From: Terriglobia bacterium
Lineage (GTDB): Bacteria > Acidobacteriota > Terriglobia > Bryobacterales > Bryobacteraceae
NCBI GenBank assembly: GCA_020073365.1
Contig: JAIQFL010000103.1
Span: 1-32,518 of the forward strand
Length of the DNA: 32,518 bases
Reading direction: 5' to 3'
A model generated the notes under the pieces. It saw only the letters and a program-made list of their open reading frames with translations. It did not search any database and had not been told where the DNA came from. The translations under genes were made by a program, and so were the position numbers. This document shows positions 7,341-15,105 of the stretch, piece after piece. Every line of letters starts with the position of its first letter. The first letter of the stretch is position 1.

Positions 7341-9854
7341 CTACGCCTGCACCGCCTGCGGCCGCAAATGCAGGGCTTGCAGAAGCCCTTTCCACTTGCG
7401 AAGCACCAGTTCCGCCAGATTGAGCAGGATGGCCAGGGCCAATAGACCGGGCCAAAGCTCCATGGTGGAACGGATGCTGCGGCCGGCGGGGTCGAACACC
7501 GCCTTGGGCGCCGGATTGAAATGGCCTCCGGTGGCGGTCGAAATCTGGCGCAGCAGCGGCTCGTTGTTGCCGTATTCCAGCATTTCGTCTTCCTGGCGGT
7601 AGAAGCCCACCTCGGGAAAAGCCGGCGAATCGGCTAGTGGACGCACGCGGAACAGGCCCTGGTTCTGCCCGATGGCCAGACGTCCGCGGTAGTGGCCGGC
7701 GGCCACTTTGTTCACCTTCAGCGGGGCTTGAAAACCGTTCGGTCCGAAGGCGAAGATGTCGGGGATGGCGGACGGCTCCGGCACGTTGCGCGAGAGGTGA
7801 TAGTCCACCACCAGTTCGCTCGAAGCGCGGTCGAAATCGGCCGTGGTTTCGCTCTGCGGCGCGTGCGGCAGCAGATCGCGGAAAATGTTAGCCCAGAGGC
7901 GGTCGAAGCCGGGCCAGGTGACCCAGTTCATGGCCCAGCGATTCTTGGCGTCGGAAGTGAATACTGCGGATCGGCCCAATCCGTATTGCCAGCGCACGAA
8001 CAGCGGGTCGCTGCGGTCGGCTTCCAGGATGGTGTCCGAAGTGGGGCGCGCCTGGAAGCGAACATAGCCGCGCAAGGGGGGCGCGCTTTCGATGCCGACG
8101 CCGTCGAGAATTTCGGCCTGCTTCACTACTTTGGGCTGAATCGACTTCTCGATGGCGGTTACGCCGGTGTGCTCTTCCACATCGCGCAACAGGATCTGCT
8201 CCAGGCCGGCGGGGTCATTCAGAAAGTACGACTTGCCTTCCGCCGCCGTGGCCACCTTTTCGAGGAACGCGCGGTTCACGTCCTGGCCCAGACCGACGGT
8301 GGATATGGTGACGTGGTTGGCGAGGGCTTCGCGGGTCAGGGTCATGCTGTCGCCTTCTTCGGAGATGCCGTCGGTCAGGAGCACGACATGTTTGAAGACG
8401 GCGGTCTGCGGGAGAATGCGCTGGTAGGCTTCGGTGAGGGCCGGAGCGATCTGCGTGCCGCCATCCGGGGTGATGCCGGAGATGAGCTTCTTGATCGAGG
8501 CGCGGTCGTCGGCGCGCCGGATGGGTACGGCCCACTGGAACGAGTTGTCGAAGATCAGCACGCCCACGGTGTCGATGGGCCGCAGATTCTCCACCACGCC
8601 GATCGCCGCCAGGCGCGCCAATTCGATCTTGCGGCCTTCCATGGAAGACGACTTGTCGATGATGAGCACCACGGCGGTGCCCTCGGGAGAGCGCGGCGGC
8701 GCCATCTTGGCGGGAAGAGAGCGCTCCAGGGGGTCCTCCTCCCGGCCTTTCTTTTCCACGTAGATGTTGTGCTCACCGGCGATCCACACCAGGCCGCCGC
8801 CCCTCTTCACGTATTCTTCGAGCAGAAGCTTACGGGGGGCCGAGATGGATTCCATGTCCCAGTTGTTGATGACGACGAGCTGGAAATCGTCGAGCTTGTC
8901 GGGGATGCCGCCGGTGGCGTGGATTACCTCGAACTGGTTGGCCTCGAAGGTACGGACCAGGTGCTCTTCGCTTTGAAGGGGATCGTGCGAGACGAACAGA
9001 ACGCGGGGACGGCGCAGGGTCACGGCATCTTCGAAGCGGGCTCCCCCAAGATCCGCGGCCGAAATCCTGCCGGCCAGCGCGATCGCCCCCACCGAGTTGA
9101 CGCTGGCCTGGAGCCGCACGTGGTTGACTCCTGGAATCAGATCCACCTGGCTGTTGCCGATGGCCTTGCCTTCGGCGGTCATCTCCACGGTGGCGTGGGC
9201 CGCGCGCGGCGATTCCAGAGTCACTTCTATCGGAAAGCGCTCGCCGCTGAACACCTGCCCGGGGAGAGCGATGGATTCCAGCAGCAGGCCCGGTTTGGGA
9301 CGGCCCGCGAGCGCTATGGTATCGATGGGGATGCCCAGTTGCTGCGCCTGCCAGATGGCCCGCGACACGCTGCCCAGGTTTTCATTGCCATCGGACACCA
9401 GCACCAGGCGCGTCACCATGCCCGCGGGAAGGGAGGCCGCGCCATCGCGAATGGCAGACTCCAGGTTGGTGCCATGTCCGGCGGTTCCGGCGGTGTGGTG
9501 CAACTGCCAGCCGTCCTTGGAGCGCTCCTCGCGCGCGGCGCCGCGGGTGGCGCGGGAGAAGGGGATGACGTGAGTCCAGTGGCGTCCCCGCGCGCGCTCC
9601 ACGCGGTCGGCGAGCGCCGATTCGGTTCTCAGGTCATCCGCCGATACGCTTGCCGAGGTATCCGCCAGGATGGCGACGGCCATCTTGGTTTCGTACACCG
9701 TGAGACGCGGTCCGGCCAGCGCCAGCGCGATGGCGGCGAACGCCGCCGCCTTGAGCAGCAGCGCCAGGCGGCGGGCGGACGAGGGCCATTCCCAAACGGC
9801 CCATGCCGCGGGCAGCAGAAGCAGCAGGAGCGCCCATGCGTGGTCGAACGTCAT
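7341..9854 (-). CDS. membrane protein with two VWA domains and amidotransferase-like domain
   Basis: An 837-residue protein, last gene of a MoxR-VWA operon. Two N-terminal membrane helices (about residues 6-22 and 31-48) are followed by a von Willebrand A domain with a complete MIDAS (DTSAS at 65-69, T129, D155), a beta-sandwich part, a class-I glutamine-amidotransferase-like segment (RPRVLFVSHD ... GGGLVWIAGEHN, 283-362), a second VWA domain with MIDAS (DKSSS at 400-404, T467, D495) and a C-terminal helix (LWPGLLALAILLNLAELVL). The fold is known from acidobacterial and other Bat-like envelope proteins; both VWA sites should bind a divalent metal and a protein partner. The start is ATG 9854, with GGAGG 7 bases upstream; the frame stays open much further upstream only through inserted repeat sequence. 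Confidence 0.88.
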   Translation of the reverse strand: MTFDHAWALLLLLLPAAWAVWEWPSSARRLALLLKAAAFAAIALALAGPRLTVYETKMAVAILADTSASVSADDLRTESALADRVERARGRHWTHVIPFSRATRGAAREERSKDGWQLHHTAGTAGHGTNLESAIRDGAASLPAGMVTRLVLVSDGNENLGSVSRAIWQAQQLGIPIDTIALAGRPKPGLLLESIALPGQVFSGERFPIEVTLESPRAAHATVEMTAEGKAIGNSQVDLIPGVNHVRLQASVNSVGAIALAGRISAADLGGARFEDAVTLRRPRVLFVSHDPLQSEEHLVRTFEANQFEVIHATGGIPDKLDDFQLVVINNWDMESISAPRKLLLEEYVKRGGGLVWIAGEHNIYVEKKGREEDPLERSLPAKMAPPRSPEGTAVVLIIDKSSSMEGRKIELARLAAIGVVENLRPIDTVGVLIFDNSFQWAVPIRRADDRASIKKLISGITPDGGTQIAPALTEAYQRILPQTAVFKHVVLLTDGISEEGDSMTLTREALANHVTISTVGLGQDVNRAFLEKVATAAEGKSYFLNDPAGLEQILLRDVEEHTGVTAIEKSIQPKVVKQAEILDGVGIESAPPLRGYVRFQARPTSDTILEADRSDPLFVRWQYGLGRSAVFTSDAKNRWAMNWVTWPGFDRLWANIFRDLLPHAPQSETTADFDRASSELVVDYHLSRNVPEPSAIPDIFAFGPNGFQAPLKVNKVAAGHYRGRLAIGQNQGLFRVRPLADSPAFPEVGFYRQEDEMLEYGNNEPLLRQISTATGGHFNPAPKAVFDPAGRSIRSTMELWPGLLALAILLNLAELVLRKWKGLLQALHLRPQAVQA

Positions 9855-9866
9855 CGGCGCACCTCC
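9855..9866 (-). promoter_or_regulatory. ribosome binding site of the double-VWA gene
   Basis: On the minus strand GGAGGTGCGCCG directly precedes the ATG at 9854, giving an optimal GGAGG with 7-base spacing. It fixes the start of the 837-residue protein. An identical copy of the site sits at 9974-9985, in front of a GTG that now begins only a short frame. Confidence 0.7.
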
Positions 9867-9890
9867 GTGGGGCAGGCGCTTTCGCCTGCC
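9867..9890 (+). repeat. GTGGGRC-type palindromic repeat, copy 2 (24 bp)
   Basis: GTGGGGCAGGCGCTTTCGCC followed by TGCC: GGCAGGCG and CGCCTGCC arms pair perfectly around CTTT. It differs at one position from the copy at 1540 and at two or three from that at 28533. Confidence 0.75.
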
Positions 9891-9912
9891 AGCCCCAACC
9901 CCCAGGGCCGAT

Positions 9913-9955
9913 GACAGGCTGAAGCCTGTCCCACCATGCTGAATCCTGTCCCACC
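9913..9955 (-). repeat. GTGGGRC-type palindromic repeat plus partial second copy
   Basis: On the minus strand 9934-9913 reads GTGGGACAGGCTTCAGCCTG then TC, a perfect GACAGGCT/AGCCTGTC hairpin with the family head. Directly upstream on that strand, 9955-9939 holds a half copy (GGTGGGACAGGATTCAG) without its second arm. Together with 9867-9890 they fill the gap between the duplicated start regions. Confidence 0.65.
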
Positions 9956-9969
9956 AAGGTGGTCGAACG

Positions 9970-11898
9970 TCACCGGCGCACCTCCAACGGTATGGTGGCC
10001 TTGCGGCGCAGCAGAACCGGCCGCGGGACGGCGTGGGCCCGGCGGAACCGACCGAACAAGATCCATTCGACAAGCAGGCCCGCGGCGCCCGCAATCGCCA
10101 GCCAGGGCCATATGTCGGTGGAACTATCGAACACCGTCGCGAAATGCGGGATGCCTTTTTGCGCGTCTGCAGGCGGCTCCCATTTCCCGTCCCACAGTTG
10201 CGGAAGCGTGAGCGAATACAGATATTCGCGGTCGCCGGCCAGCACGCGTACGGAGCCGGGAGTGCCGGAGAAGAAATTCAAGGCGTGGTCATGGATGGTG
10301 AACGGCAGCGGCGCGCCATCTCCGTTGGTGACCTTTACATCCTTCTCGGCGACATCCTGGTCCATCACGAGTTTGACGGTTCCCACACTGCCGCCCGAGA
10401 TTTCCCAATGGAGGAAAATCTCGGGCGAAACCCAGCGCAGCAGGTTGGCGAAGAGCAGCGGCGTGGCCAACTCGTAGCGCATGCCGGAAAGCACCGGGTG
10501 AAAGCCCAGAACCACGATCTTCGGCTTCCCGGGCCGCGACACAATCACGGGGCCCTGCTCCACCTCACCGATTCGGCCGTCGGTGGGAGCAGGCTCGAAG
10601 ACGGAGGCTTTTTCGAGCTTGAAATCCTTGGTGCGCAGGCCGGCGGAGGCCGGGTGGCCGGCATCCCATCCCTGGAACGCCTCCTGTTCCACAGTGATGC
10701 GTACGGGTATGGGTGAGCCGTTGGTGGGCGGGTCAATCCAGATGGAGTCGGCGGCGGGACGCACGGGCGGAATGAAGCGGTCGAGAATCACCAGGCCCTG
10801 GTCGGTGGCTCGATACTCGCCCGGTTTGCGGTAGACGGCGGCGACGCGCGGTGTGGCGGAGAGGACCGGCCGCAACAGTTCCGGCTGGTCGGAGTAGACC
10901 GTCACGGCCAACATGGGCTGCGAGGGGAGTTCCAGCTCGGCGTGGTCGTCGGCGGGAAAAGCGTCGTGCGGCGTCAGAGTCACGCGCAAACTTCCGGCGG
11001 TGCGGGTGCGGTATTCGAAGCTGGCTTCTTTATCGGCGCCGGGTGGCAGCGTGATGTGCTGGGCGCCGGCAGGAATCCTTCCGTTGTTGCCGGGCGGGCC
11101 GAAATCGAGGGCCAGCGTGACTTTGCGCGACTGCGTTCCATAGTTGTGCGCGGAGACGTAGATTTCCCACAGGTCGGGCTCGGTGGCTGAGCGGCGCATG
11201 CCGATCTTGCGCAGTCCGGCGTTCTCGACGGGATCGGAGACCAGCAGGACGCGCAGATTGCGCGGCGGCGCCGCGGCGTTTTCGGGGTCGCGCTCAATGG
11301 TGCGGCCGGAGCCGATGAAGGCGATCTCTCCCGACCGCCCGCCATCCTGGGCCTGGACGTGGCGCGCAAAGGTGAGCGCCTGGTCCAGGTTGAGGGCCGT
11401 GGCGCCGGGTTGCGAGTTCTGGATGGCGGCGTCGATCTTCCGGTGGTCCGGCTCGAAGGCCGTGACGGGGGTGGCCAGAGCGTCTGCGCGCACCAGCATG
11501 ACGCGATCGTGTGCCGGGAGCGCGTGGAGGTAGCGGCGGGCCCTTTCGCGGGCCAGGTCCATGAGGGTGGTCTTGCCGGTACGGGCCGCCATCCAGGCGG
11601 AAGTCTCGAGAAGGATCACATGTTGGCGGCCCGCGCGGGCGGGCGTGCCGAGGCGCAACTGGGCGATAGCGAGCAGCAACAAAGCCATGCTTACCAGTTG
11701 CAGGATCAAGGACCAGGGCTGCTGGATGTGCTTCCGTCGGGCGGCTACGGCGGGCTGCTCGGCGGCCACCCAGAAACGGAGCGTGGAAACGATCTGGCGG
11801 CGGCGTGAGCGGTCGAGGAGATAGAGGGCGATGGCGATGGCCGAGAGCGAGCCGAAAACGGCCAGGAACTGGAGCAAGGAGAGGTTCAGGGAGTACAT
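9970..11898 (-). CDS. BatA-like membrane protein with degenerate VWA domain
   Basis: A 642-residue protein. The N-terminus has the BatA/aerotolerance layout: a first helix (SLLQFLAVFGSLSAIAIALYLL), a basic loop (DRSRRRQIVSTLRFW) and a second helix (PWSLILQLVSMALLLLAIAQL, about 61-81). A VWA-like domain begins at HVILLETSAWM: the MIDAS that should read DxSxS is E98-T-S100-A-W102, so metal binding is probably lost. The middle is a beta-sandwich region (NYGTQSRKVTLALDFGPPG), then a C-terminal helix (IWPWLAIAGAAGLLVEWILFGRF). It sits between the DUF58 gene (25-bp gap) and the double-VWA gene in one operon. A scaffold role with the functional VWA partners is an inference. Confidence 0.85.
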   Translation of the reverse strand: MYSLNLSLLQFLAVFGSLSAIAIALYLLDRSRRRQIVSTLRFWVAAEQPAVAARRKHIQQPWSLILQLVSMALLLLAIAQLRLGTPARAGRQHVILLETSAWMAARTGKTTLMDLARERARRYLHALPAHDRVMLVRADALATPVTAFEPDHRKIDAAIQNSQPGATALNLDQALTFARHVQAQDGGRSGEIAFIGSGRTIERDPENAAAPPRNLRVLLVSDPVENAGLRKIGMRRSATEPDLWEIYVSAHNYGTQSRKVTLALDFGPPGNNGRIPAGAQHITLPPGADKEASFEYRTRTAGSLRVTLTPHDAFPADDHAELELPSQPMLAVTVYSDQPELLRPVLSATPRVAAVYRKPGEYRATDQGLVILDRFIPPVRPAADSIWIDPPTNGSPIPVRITVEQEAFQGWDAGHPASAGLRTKDFKLEKASVFEPAPTDGRIGEVEQGPVIVSRPGKPKIVVLGFHPVLSGMRYELATPLLFANLLRWVSPEIFLHWEISGGSVGTVKLVMDQDVAEKDVKVTNGDGAPLPFTIHDHALNFFSGTPGSVRVLAGDREYLYSLTLPQLWDGKWEPPADAQKGIPHFATVFDSSTDIWPWLAIAGAAGLLVEWILFGRFRRAHAVPRPVLLRRKATIPLEVRR

Positions 11899-11923
11899 AG
11901 GAAGACCTAGAATTGTGGGACGC

Positions 11924-12808
11924 TCATGCTATCCCCCGCACCCGGACCAAGTCGCCAAAAATTACGGATTCCAGCGGTTGTGACGTCGAGACGCCGGCGT
12001 AGCGGCCGCCGCTGCGCAACGCCAGGGTCTGAATTTCCGAGCAGTATTCGTCGAAGGATCGAGTGTAGCGTTGGCGCGCCGCATCGTCGAAGTCCAGTTT
12101 CAGGCCGGCTCCCGTCTCGGCGTCGCGCAATTCCAGTTCGCCGGTCCACGGGGGCGTGCGATCCTCGTCGGTCCAGACCTGAACCAGCATCAGCTCGTGG
12201 CCAAAATCGGACAGATACTGGAGCGCACGCTCGCAGCCATTGTCGTCCAGGAAATCGGAGATGATGATGACCAGGCCGCGCTGCGAATACGTGCCGATGA
12301 ATTCCCGTATGGTCGAAAGGTAATCGGTGGCGCCGCTGGCCGACAGCGACTTCAGCGCGTCCATCACTCCGGGGAAGCGGTGCCGCCCGCCCGTGGAAAA
12401 AATACGCGGCGACAGGCGGCTCGAAAAGCCATGCACTTCGATGCTGTCGAGCCGCACCAGGCCGACATAGCAGAGCGAGGCTGCCAGTTTCCGGGCATAG
12501 TCGAATTTCTGCCCGCCGTAGGCCATCATGGAATCGCTCAGGTCCAGCAGCAGGCGGACCGGAACCCGCGGTTCCACCTGGAACATCTTGAGAAACAGCT
12601 TCTCCAGGCGCAGGAAGGCGCGCCAGTTCACCGCTCGCAAGTCGTCTCCGTGGTGGAAATTGCGGTGATCCAGAAACTCCTGGCCCGCGCCGGCGAAGCG
12701 GGACATGTTGTGGCCGCCCACCAGGCCGGCAAACGACTTCTGCCAGTGAATCGTGAGCCGCTCGAGTTTTTCCAGAAACTCGCGGTCCAGCAGGGGGGCG
12801 GATGGCAT
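11924..12808 (-). CDS. DUF58 domain protein (VWA-like)
   Basis: A 294-residue cytosolic protein of the DUF58 family, the usual partner of MoxR ATPases. The family signature is clear: EFLDHRNFHHGDDLRAVNWR (residues 44-63), then LRLEKLFLKMFQVEP and a VWA-type strand with an intact MIDAS (D89-L-S91-D-S93). No membrane helix is present. It starts 7 bp after the moxR stop, with AGGA about 6 bases before the ATG, so it is probably translated from the same message. In known MoxR systems the AAA+ ring remodels or activates targets bound by the VWA proteins; the actual target here is not visible. Confidence 0.92.
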   Translation of the reverse strand: MPSAPLLDREFLEKLERLTIHWQKSFAGLVGGHNMSRFAGAGQEFLDHRNFHHGDDLRAVNWRAFLRLEKLFLKMFQVEPRVPVRLLLDLSDSMMAYGGQKFDYARKLAASLCYVGLVRLDSIEVHGFSSRLSPRIFSTGGRHRFPGVMDALKSLSASGATDYLSTIREFIGTYSQRGLVIIISDFLDDNGCERALQYLSDFGHELMLVQVWTDEDRTPPWTGELELRDAETGAGLKLDFDDAARQRYTRSFDEYCSEIQTLALRSGGRYAGVSTSQPLESVIFGDLVRVRGIA

Positions 12809-12815
12809 ACGATTC

Positions 12816-13817
12816 CTACGCGACGGAGGCCTGCGCGGTTGCAGCCTTGATGAGGGCGTGGAGGATGGTCTCGGGCGTCTGGCCGTCGTGGTGCGCGTCG
12901 AAATTCAGGATGATGCGGTGGCGCAGGACTGCCGCAGCCACCTGCTGCACGTCTTCGATGGCGAGATGGAAGCGGCCGCGCATGAGCGCCAGAACGCGCC
13001 CGCACTCCACCAGCGCCTGGGCGCCACGCGGCGAACTGCCGTAGCGGATGTACTTCTTCGAGAGGTCGTGGGCCTCCTTCTGCTCGGGCTGTGTGGCCAT
13101 CACCAGGTGGATGGCGTACTCCTGCACATGCCGCGCCACTAACACCTCGCGGCAGACCGCGCGGACTTCCAGGATCGCGTCGCGATCCAGGACCGGGATG
13201 GGCACCTGCTCCTCCCGTTGAATGGTCCGCTCGACAATGCGATGCAGTTCCTCGCGAGTGGGATACGTGACCAGGATCTTCATGAGGAACCGGTCGAGTT
13301 GCGCTTCGGGGAGAGGGTAGGTGCCCTCCATCTCGATGGGATTTTGGGTGGCCATTACCAGGAACGGCAGTTCCAGTTCGTGAGTGGTGGTACCGCTGGT
13401 GACGGTGCGCTCCTGCATGGCTTCGAGCAACGCCGACTGGGTTTTGGGAGTGGCGCGGTTGATTTCGTCCGCCAGAACCAGGTTGGCGAAGATCGGGCCG
13501 GGCTGGAAACGAAGCGTCTTGGCGTGCCCCTCGGTATCGATGATCATGCTGCCGACGATGTCGGCGGGCATCAGGTCGGGTGTGAACTGGATGCGTGAAT
13601 ACTTCAGTTGGAGGGTGCGTGCGAGCGTGCGGAGGAGGGTGGTCTTACCCAGGCCGGGAACGCCTTCCAGAAGCACGTGGCCCCCCGCCAGCAGGCAAAT
13701 CAGCACGCCTTCGACGACGTCGTCCTGTCCTACGATGATTTTTGCGATTTCCCGGCGGACAGAATTGAGCCGGTCAACGGCAAGTTGGAGTGTCGCTTCG
13801 GATCCCACGTTTTTCAT
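12816..13817 (-). CDS. MoxR-family AAA+ ATPase
   Basis: A 333-residue AAA+ ATPase, normal length for MoxR. Walker A is GVPGLGKT (residues 52-59), Walker B LVLADE (113-118), sensor 1 lies in VMATQNPIEMEGTYPLPEAQ near 155, and the arginine-bearing sensor 2 in GSSPRGAQAL near 262. The N-terminal part (IAKIIVGQDDVVEGVLICLLAGGHVLLEG) is typical for the family. It is the first gene of the operon moxR, DUF58, BatA-like and double-VWA, which runs on the minus strand to 7341. A 99-bp gap separates it from the preceding minus-strand gene, so it may have its own promoter; I see no convincing -35/-10 pair. Confidence 0.95.
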   Translation of the reverse strand: MKNVGSEATLQLAVDRLNSVRREIAKIIVGQDDVVEGVLICLLAGGHVLLEGVPGLGKTTLLRTLARTLQLKYSRIQFTPDLMPADIVGSMIIDTEGHAKTLRFQPGPIFANLVLADEINRATPKTQSALLEAMQERTVTSGTTTHELELPFLVMATQNPIEMEGTYPLPEAQLDRFLMKILVTYPTREELHRIVERTIQREEQVPIPVLDRDAILEVRAVCREVLVARHVQEYAIHLVMATQPEQKEAHDLSKKYIRYGSSPRGAQALVECGRVLALMRGRFHLAIEDVQQVAAAVLRHRIILNFDAHHDGQTPETILHALIKAATAQASVA

Positions 13818-13916
13818 TGTAGAGCACGCGGAACGCCGAAAACCCGAGACGATGATGGGAAAAGTACGGCTGAGCCGCGAGAAAGGAAGACTGCTTGAAG
13901 GAGGAGAAGCTTTTTC

Positions 13917-14357
13917 CTACACTTCGTTGTAAAGGCCGGCGCGCTGGTCGATCTTGCCTACCAGGATCGCCAGAACCGAGGCCATTTCCGTGAGAGCCCG
14001 GCGGGCCTGATCCGGGGCAGCGGTCTTCGTTAAGCGGTACCACCACTGCATCACTTTATAGTCGATGACCAGAAGACGATCCTCGAAGGCCGCCAATTCA
14101 AGTCCGGCGGCGTGTTCAAACAGATAAATGAGGACCTGATAATCGCGCTGCAAGGAGGCGTGCAGCGGATCCAACGGCTCCGCGGTTCGCAAGCGTTCCT
14201 GAACCTCGACGACGCGGAAGCGATTATCTACGATAGCGCGTGGCGAATCAACGAGTTCCGAATGATTTCGCAACAGCAGAATACAACTGTAACGAAACCA
14301 ATACACCAGCAGAACAAGCGAGAACGCGATGATCAATAGACTCGCCAGCATCGACAT
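13917..14357 (-). CDS. hypothetical membrane-anchored protein
   Basis: A 146-residue protein with one N-terminal membrane helix (LASLLIIAFSLVLLVYWFRYSCILLL) and a helical, probably cytosolic, remainder (RFRVVEVQERLRTAEPLDPLHASLQRDY cut by charged residues, then LLVIDYKVMQWWYRLTK). I have seen similar proteins annotated only as hypothetical in related bacteria. It is upstream of moxR on the same strand and may belong to the same transcription unit, but the 99-bp gap leaves this open. Start MSMLAS at 14357; no strong ribosome binding site. Confidence 0.7.
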   Translation of the reverse strand: MSMLASLLIIAFSLVLLVYWFRYSCILLLRNHSELVDSPRAIVDNRFRVVEVQERLRTAEPLDPLHASLQRDYQVLIYLFEHAAGLELAAFEDRLLVIDYKVMQWWYRLTKTAAPDQARRALTEMASVLAILVGKIDQRAGLYNEV

Positions 14358-14511
14358 ATACGTCCCAGTGAAGTACCGGTTGCCCTGTCCACTAGTACTA
14401 GACCAGCCATGACGAATTTATCACAGACAGGTGTGTGATGCAACCCCTTTTTACTATTTTAAACAACTTTTTTGAATAGAATAAGGAAACCGTCCCCCTA
14501 TATGCGGGTAT

Positions 14512-14979
14512 CTATTCAGGTACCAGTTCTGTGTCGTACCGTTCTTTGCCGCTTGGCAGCCAAAGGAACCACACTCTGCCCACATTAACGGTTACGGTAC
14601 GATATCCCGTCGCGGAGATTCGAATGCGGTGGGGTTCGGCAAGCGTGACCAGGTCGAACTCACCCCAGTGGTCGGCATCGGCATGGAAGAAGGGTGGCCG
14701 CCCGGAAGGATCGTCGTCTATGCTTACCCAGGGAATTGGCTGGTGAGTAGCCGCGTTGCGGACGGCCCCGATCACATGCCAGGTGGCCACGCCCCGGTCC
14801 CCGACGCGGGACGCCCCGAAGCGGACCGCGGCGCCGGACCACCGGAACGCCAGGTACACGGCGGCGAACAAGACGGCGAAGGCGATGGCCAGCCGTAGAG
14901 CGTGCCGCACATATTGACGGCGAAGGTCGGCCGATTCCTCCTGGTCGAATGTGGCGGGGCGGAACTCGTGCGGCGGCAA
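14512..14979 (-). CDS. membrane protein with carboxypeptidase-regulatory-like domain
   Basis: About 155 residues. The frame is open far upstream (to 15705), but that part is antisense to another gene; the last plausible start is a TTG at 14979. After a charged N-terminus (EFRPATFDQEESADLRRQYV) comes one membrane helix (ALRLAIAFAVLFAAVYLAF) and a single beta-sandwich domain: WHVIGAVRNAATHQPIPWVS, GEFDLVTLAEPHRIRISATG, YRTVTVNV. This is the CarboxypepD_reg / SpaA-like Ig fold that follows the pattern V-x-G-x-V-x(n)-P-x-x(n)-ATGY. These domains are usually extracytoplasmic. It is divergent from the gene at 15106 and its function is unknown. Low confidence in the exact start. Confidence 0.65.
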   Translation of the reverse strand: MPPHEFRPATFDQEESADLRRQYVRHALRLAIAFAVLFAAVYLAFRWSGAAVRFGASRVGDRGVATWHVIGAVRNAATHQPIPWVSIDDDPSGRPPFFHADADHWGEFDLVTLAEPHRIRISATGYRTVTVNVGRVWFLWLPSGKERYDTELVPE

Positions 14980-15010
14980 GCATCGATTGTAGCGAATCCG
15001 GCCGGAAAAA

Positions 15011-15035
15011 CAGGGCCCGGGGGCCGGGGGCCCTG
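15011..15035. repeat. GC-rich hairpin in divergent intergenic region
   Basis: CAGGGCCC (15011-15018) and GGGCCCTG (15028-15035) form a perfect 8-bp stem around a G-rich 9-base loop. It lies between two divergent genes (starts at 14979 and 15106) and is not followed by a T run, so it is unlikely to be a terminator. Confidence 0.5.
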
Positions 15036-15105
15036 CTGGGTAACCACGGGTGTCCGCCCGCTGCGATAATTGGTTAGTCCAATGCAGTTTCAATCGGGGC
15101 GGAAG

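Larger units (their letters stand above)
9840..9985 (-). repeat. 27-bp direct repeat of RBS/start flanking a palindrome cluster
   Basis: Positions 9840-9866 and 9959-9985 are the same 27 bp with one mismatch; on the minus strand they contain GGAGGTGCGCCG, the start codon (ATG in one, GTG in the other) and ACGTTCGACCAC. The 92 bp between them is made of GTGGGRC-type palindromes. The original layout was probably a GTGA overlap of the BatA-like stop with the next start; the insertion duplicated this junction and pushed the two genes apart by 119 bp. Confidence 0.7.

Noticed and set aside
7692..9914. 740-codon open frame on the plus strand
   Set aside because: It is antisense to the double-VWA gene. 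Its sequence is full of His/Arg/Gly/Gln without domains, as expected for the mirror frame of GC-rich DNA.
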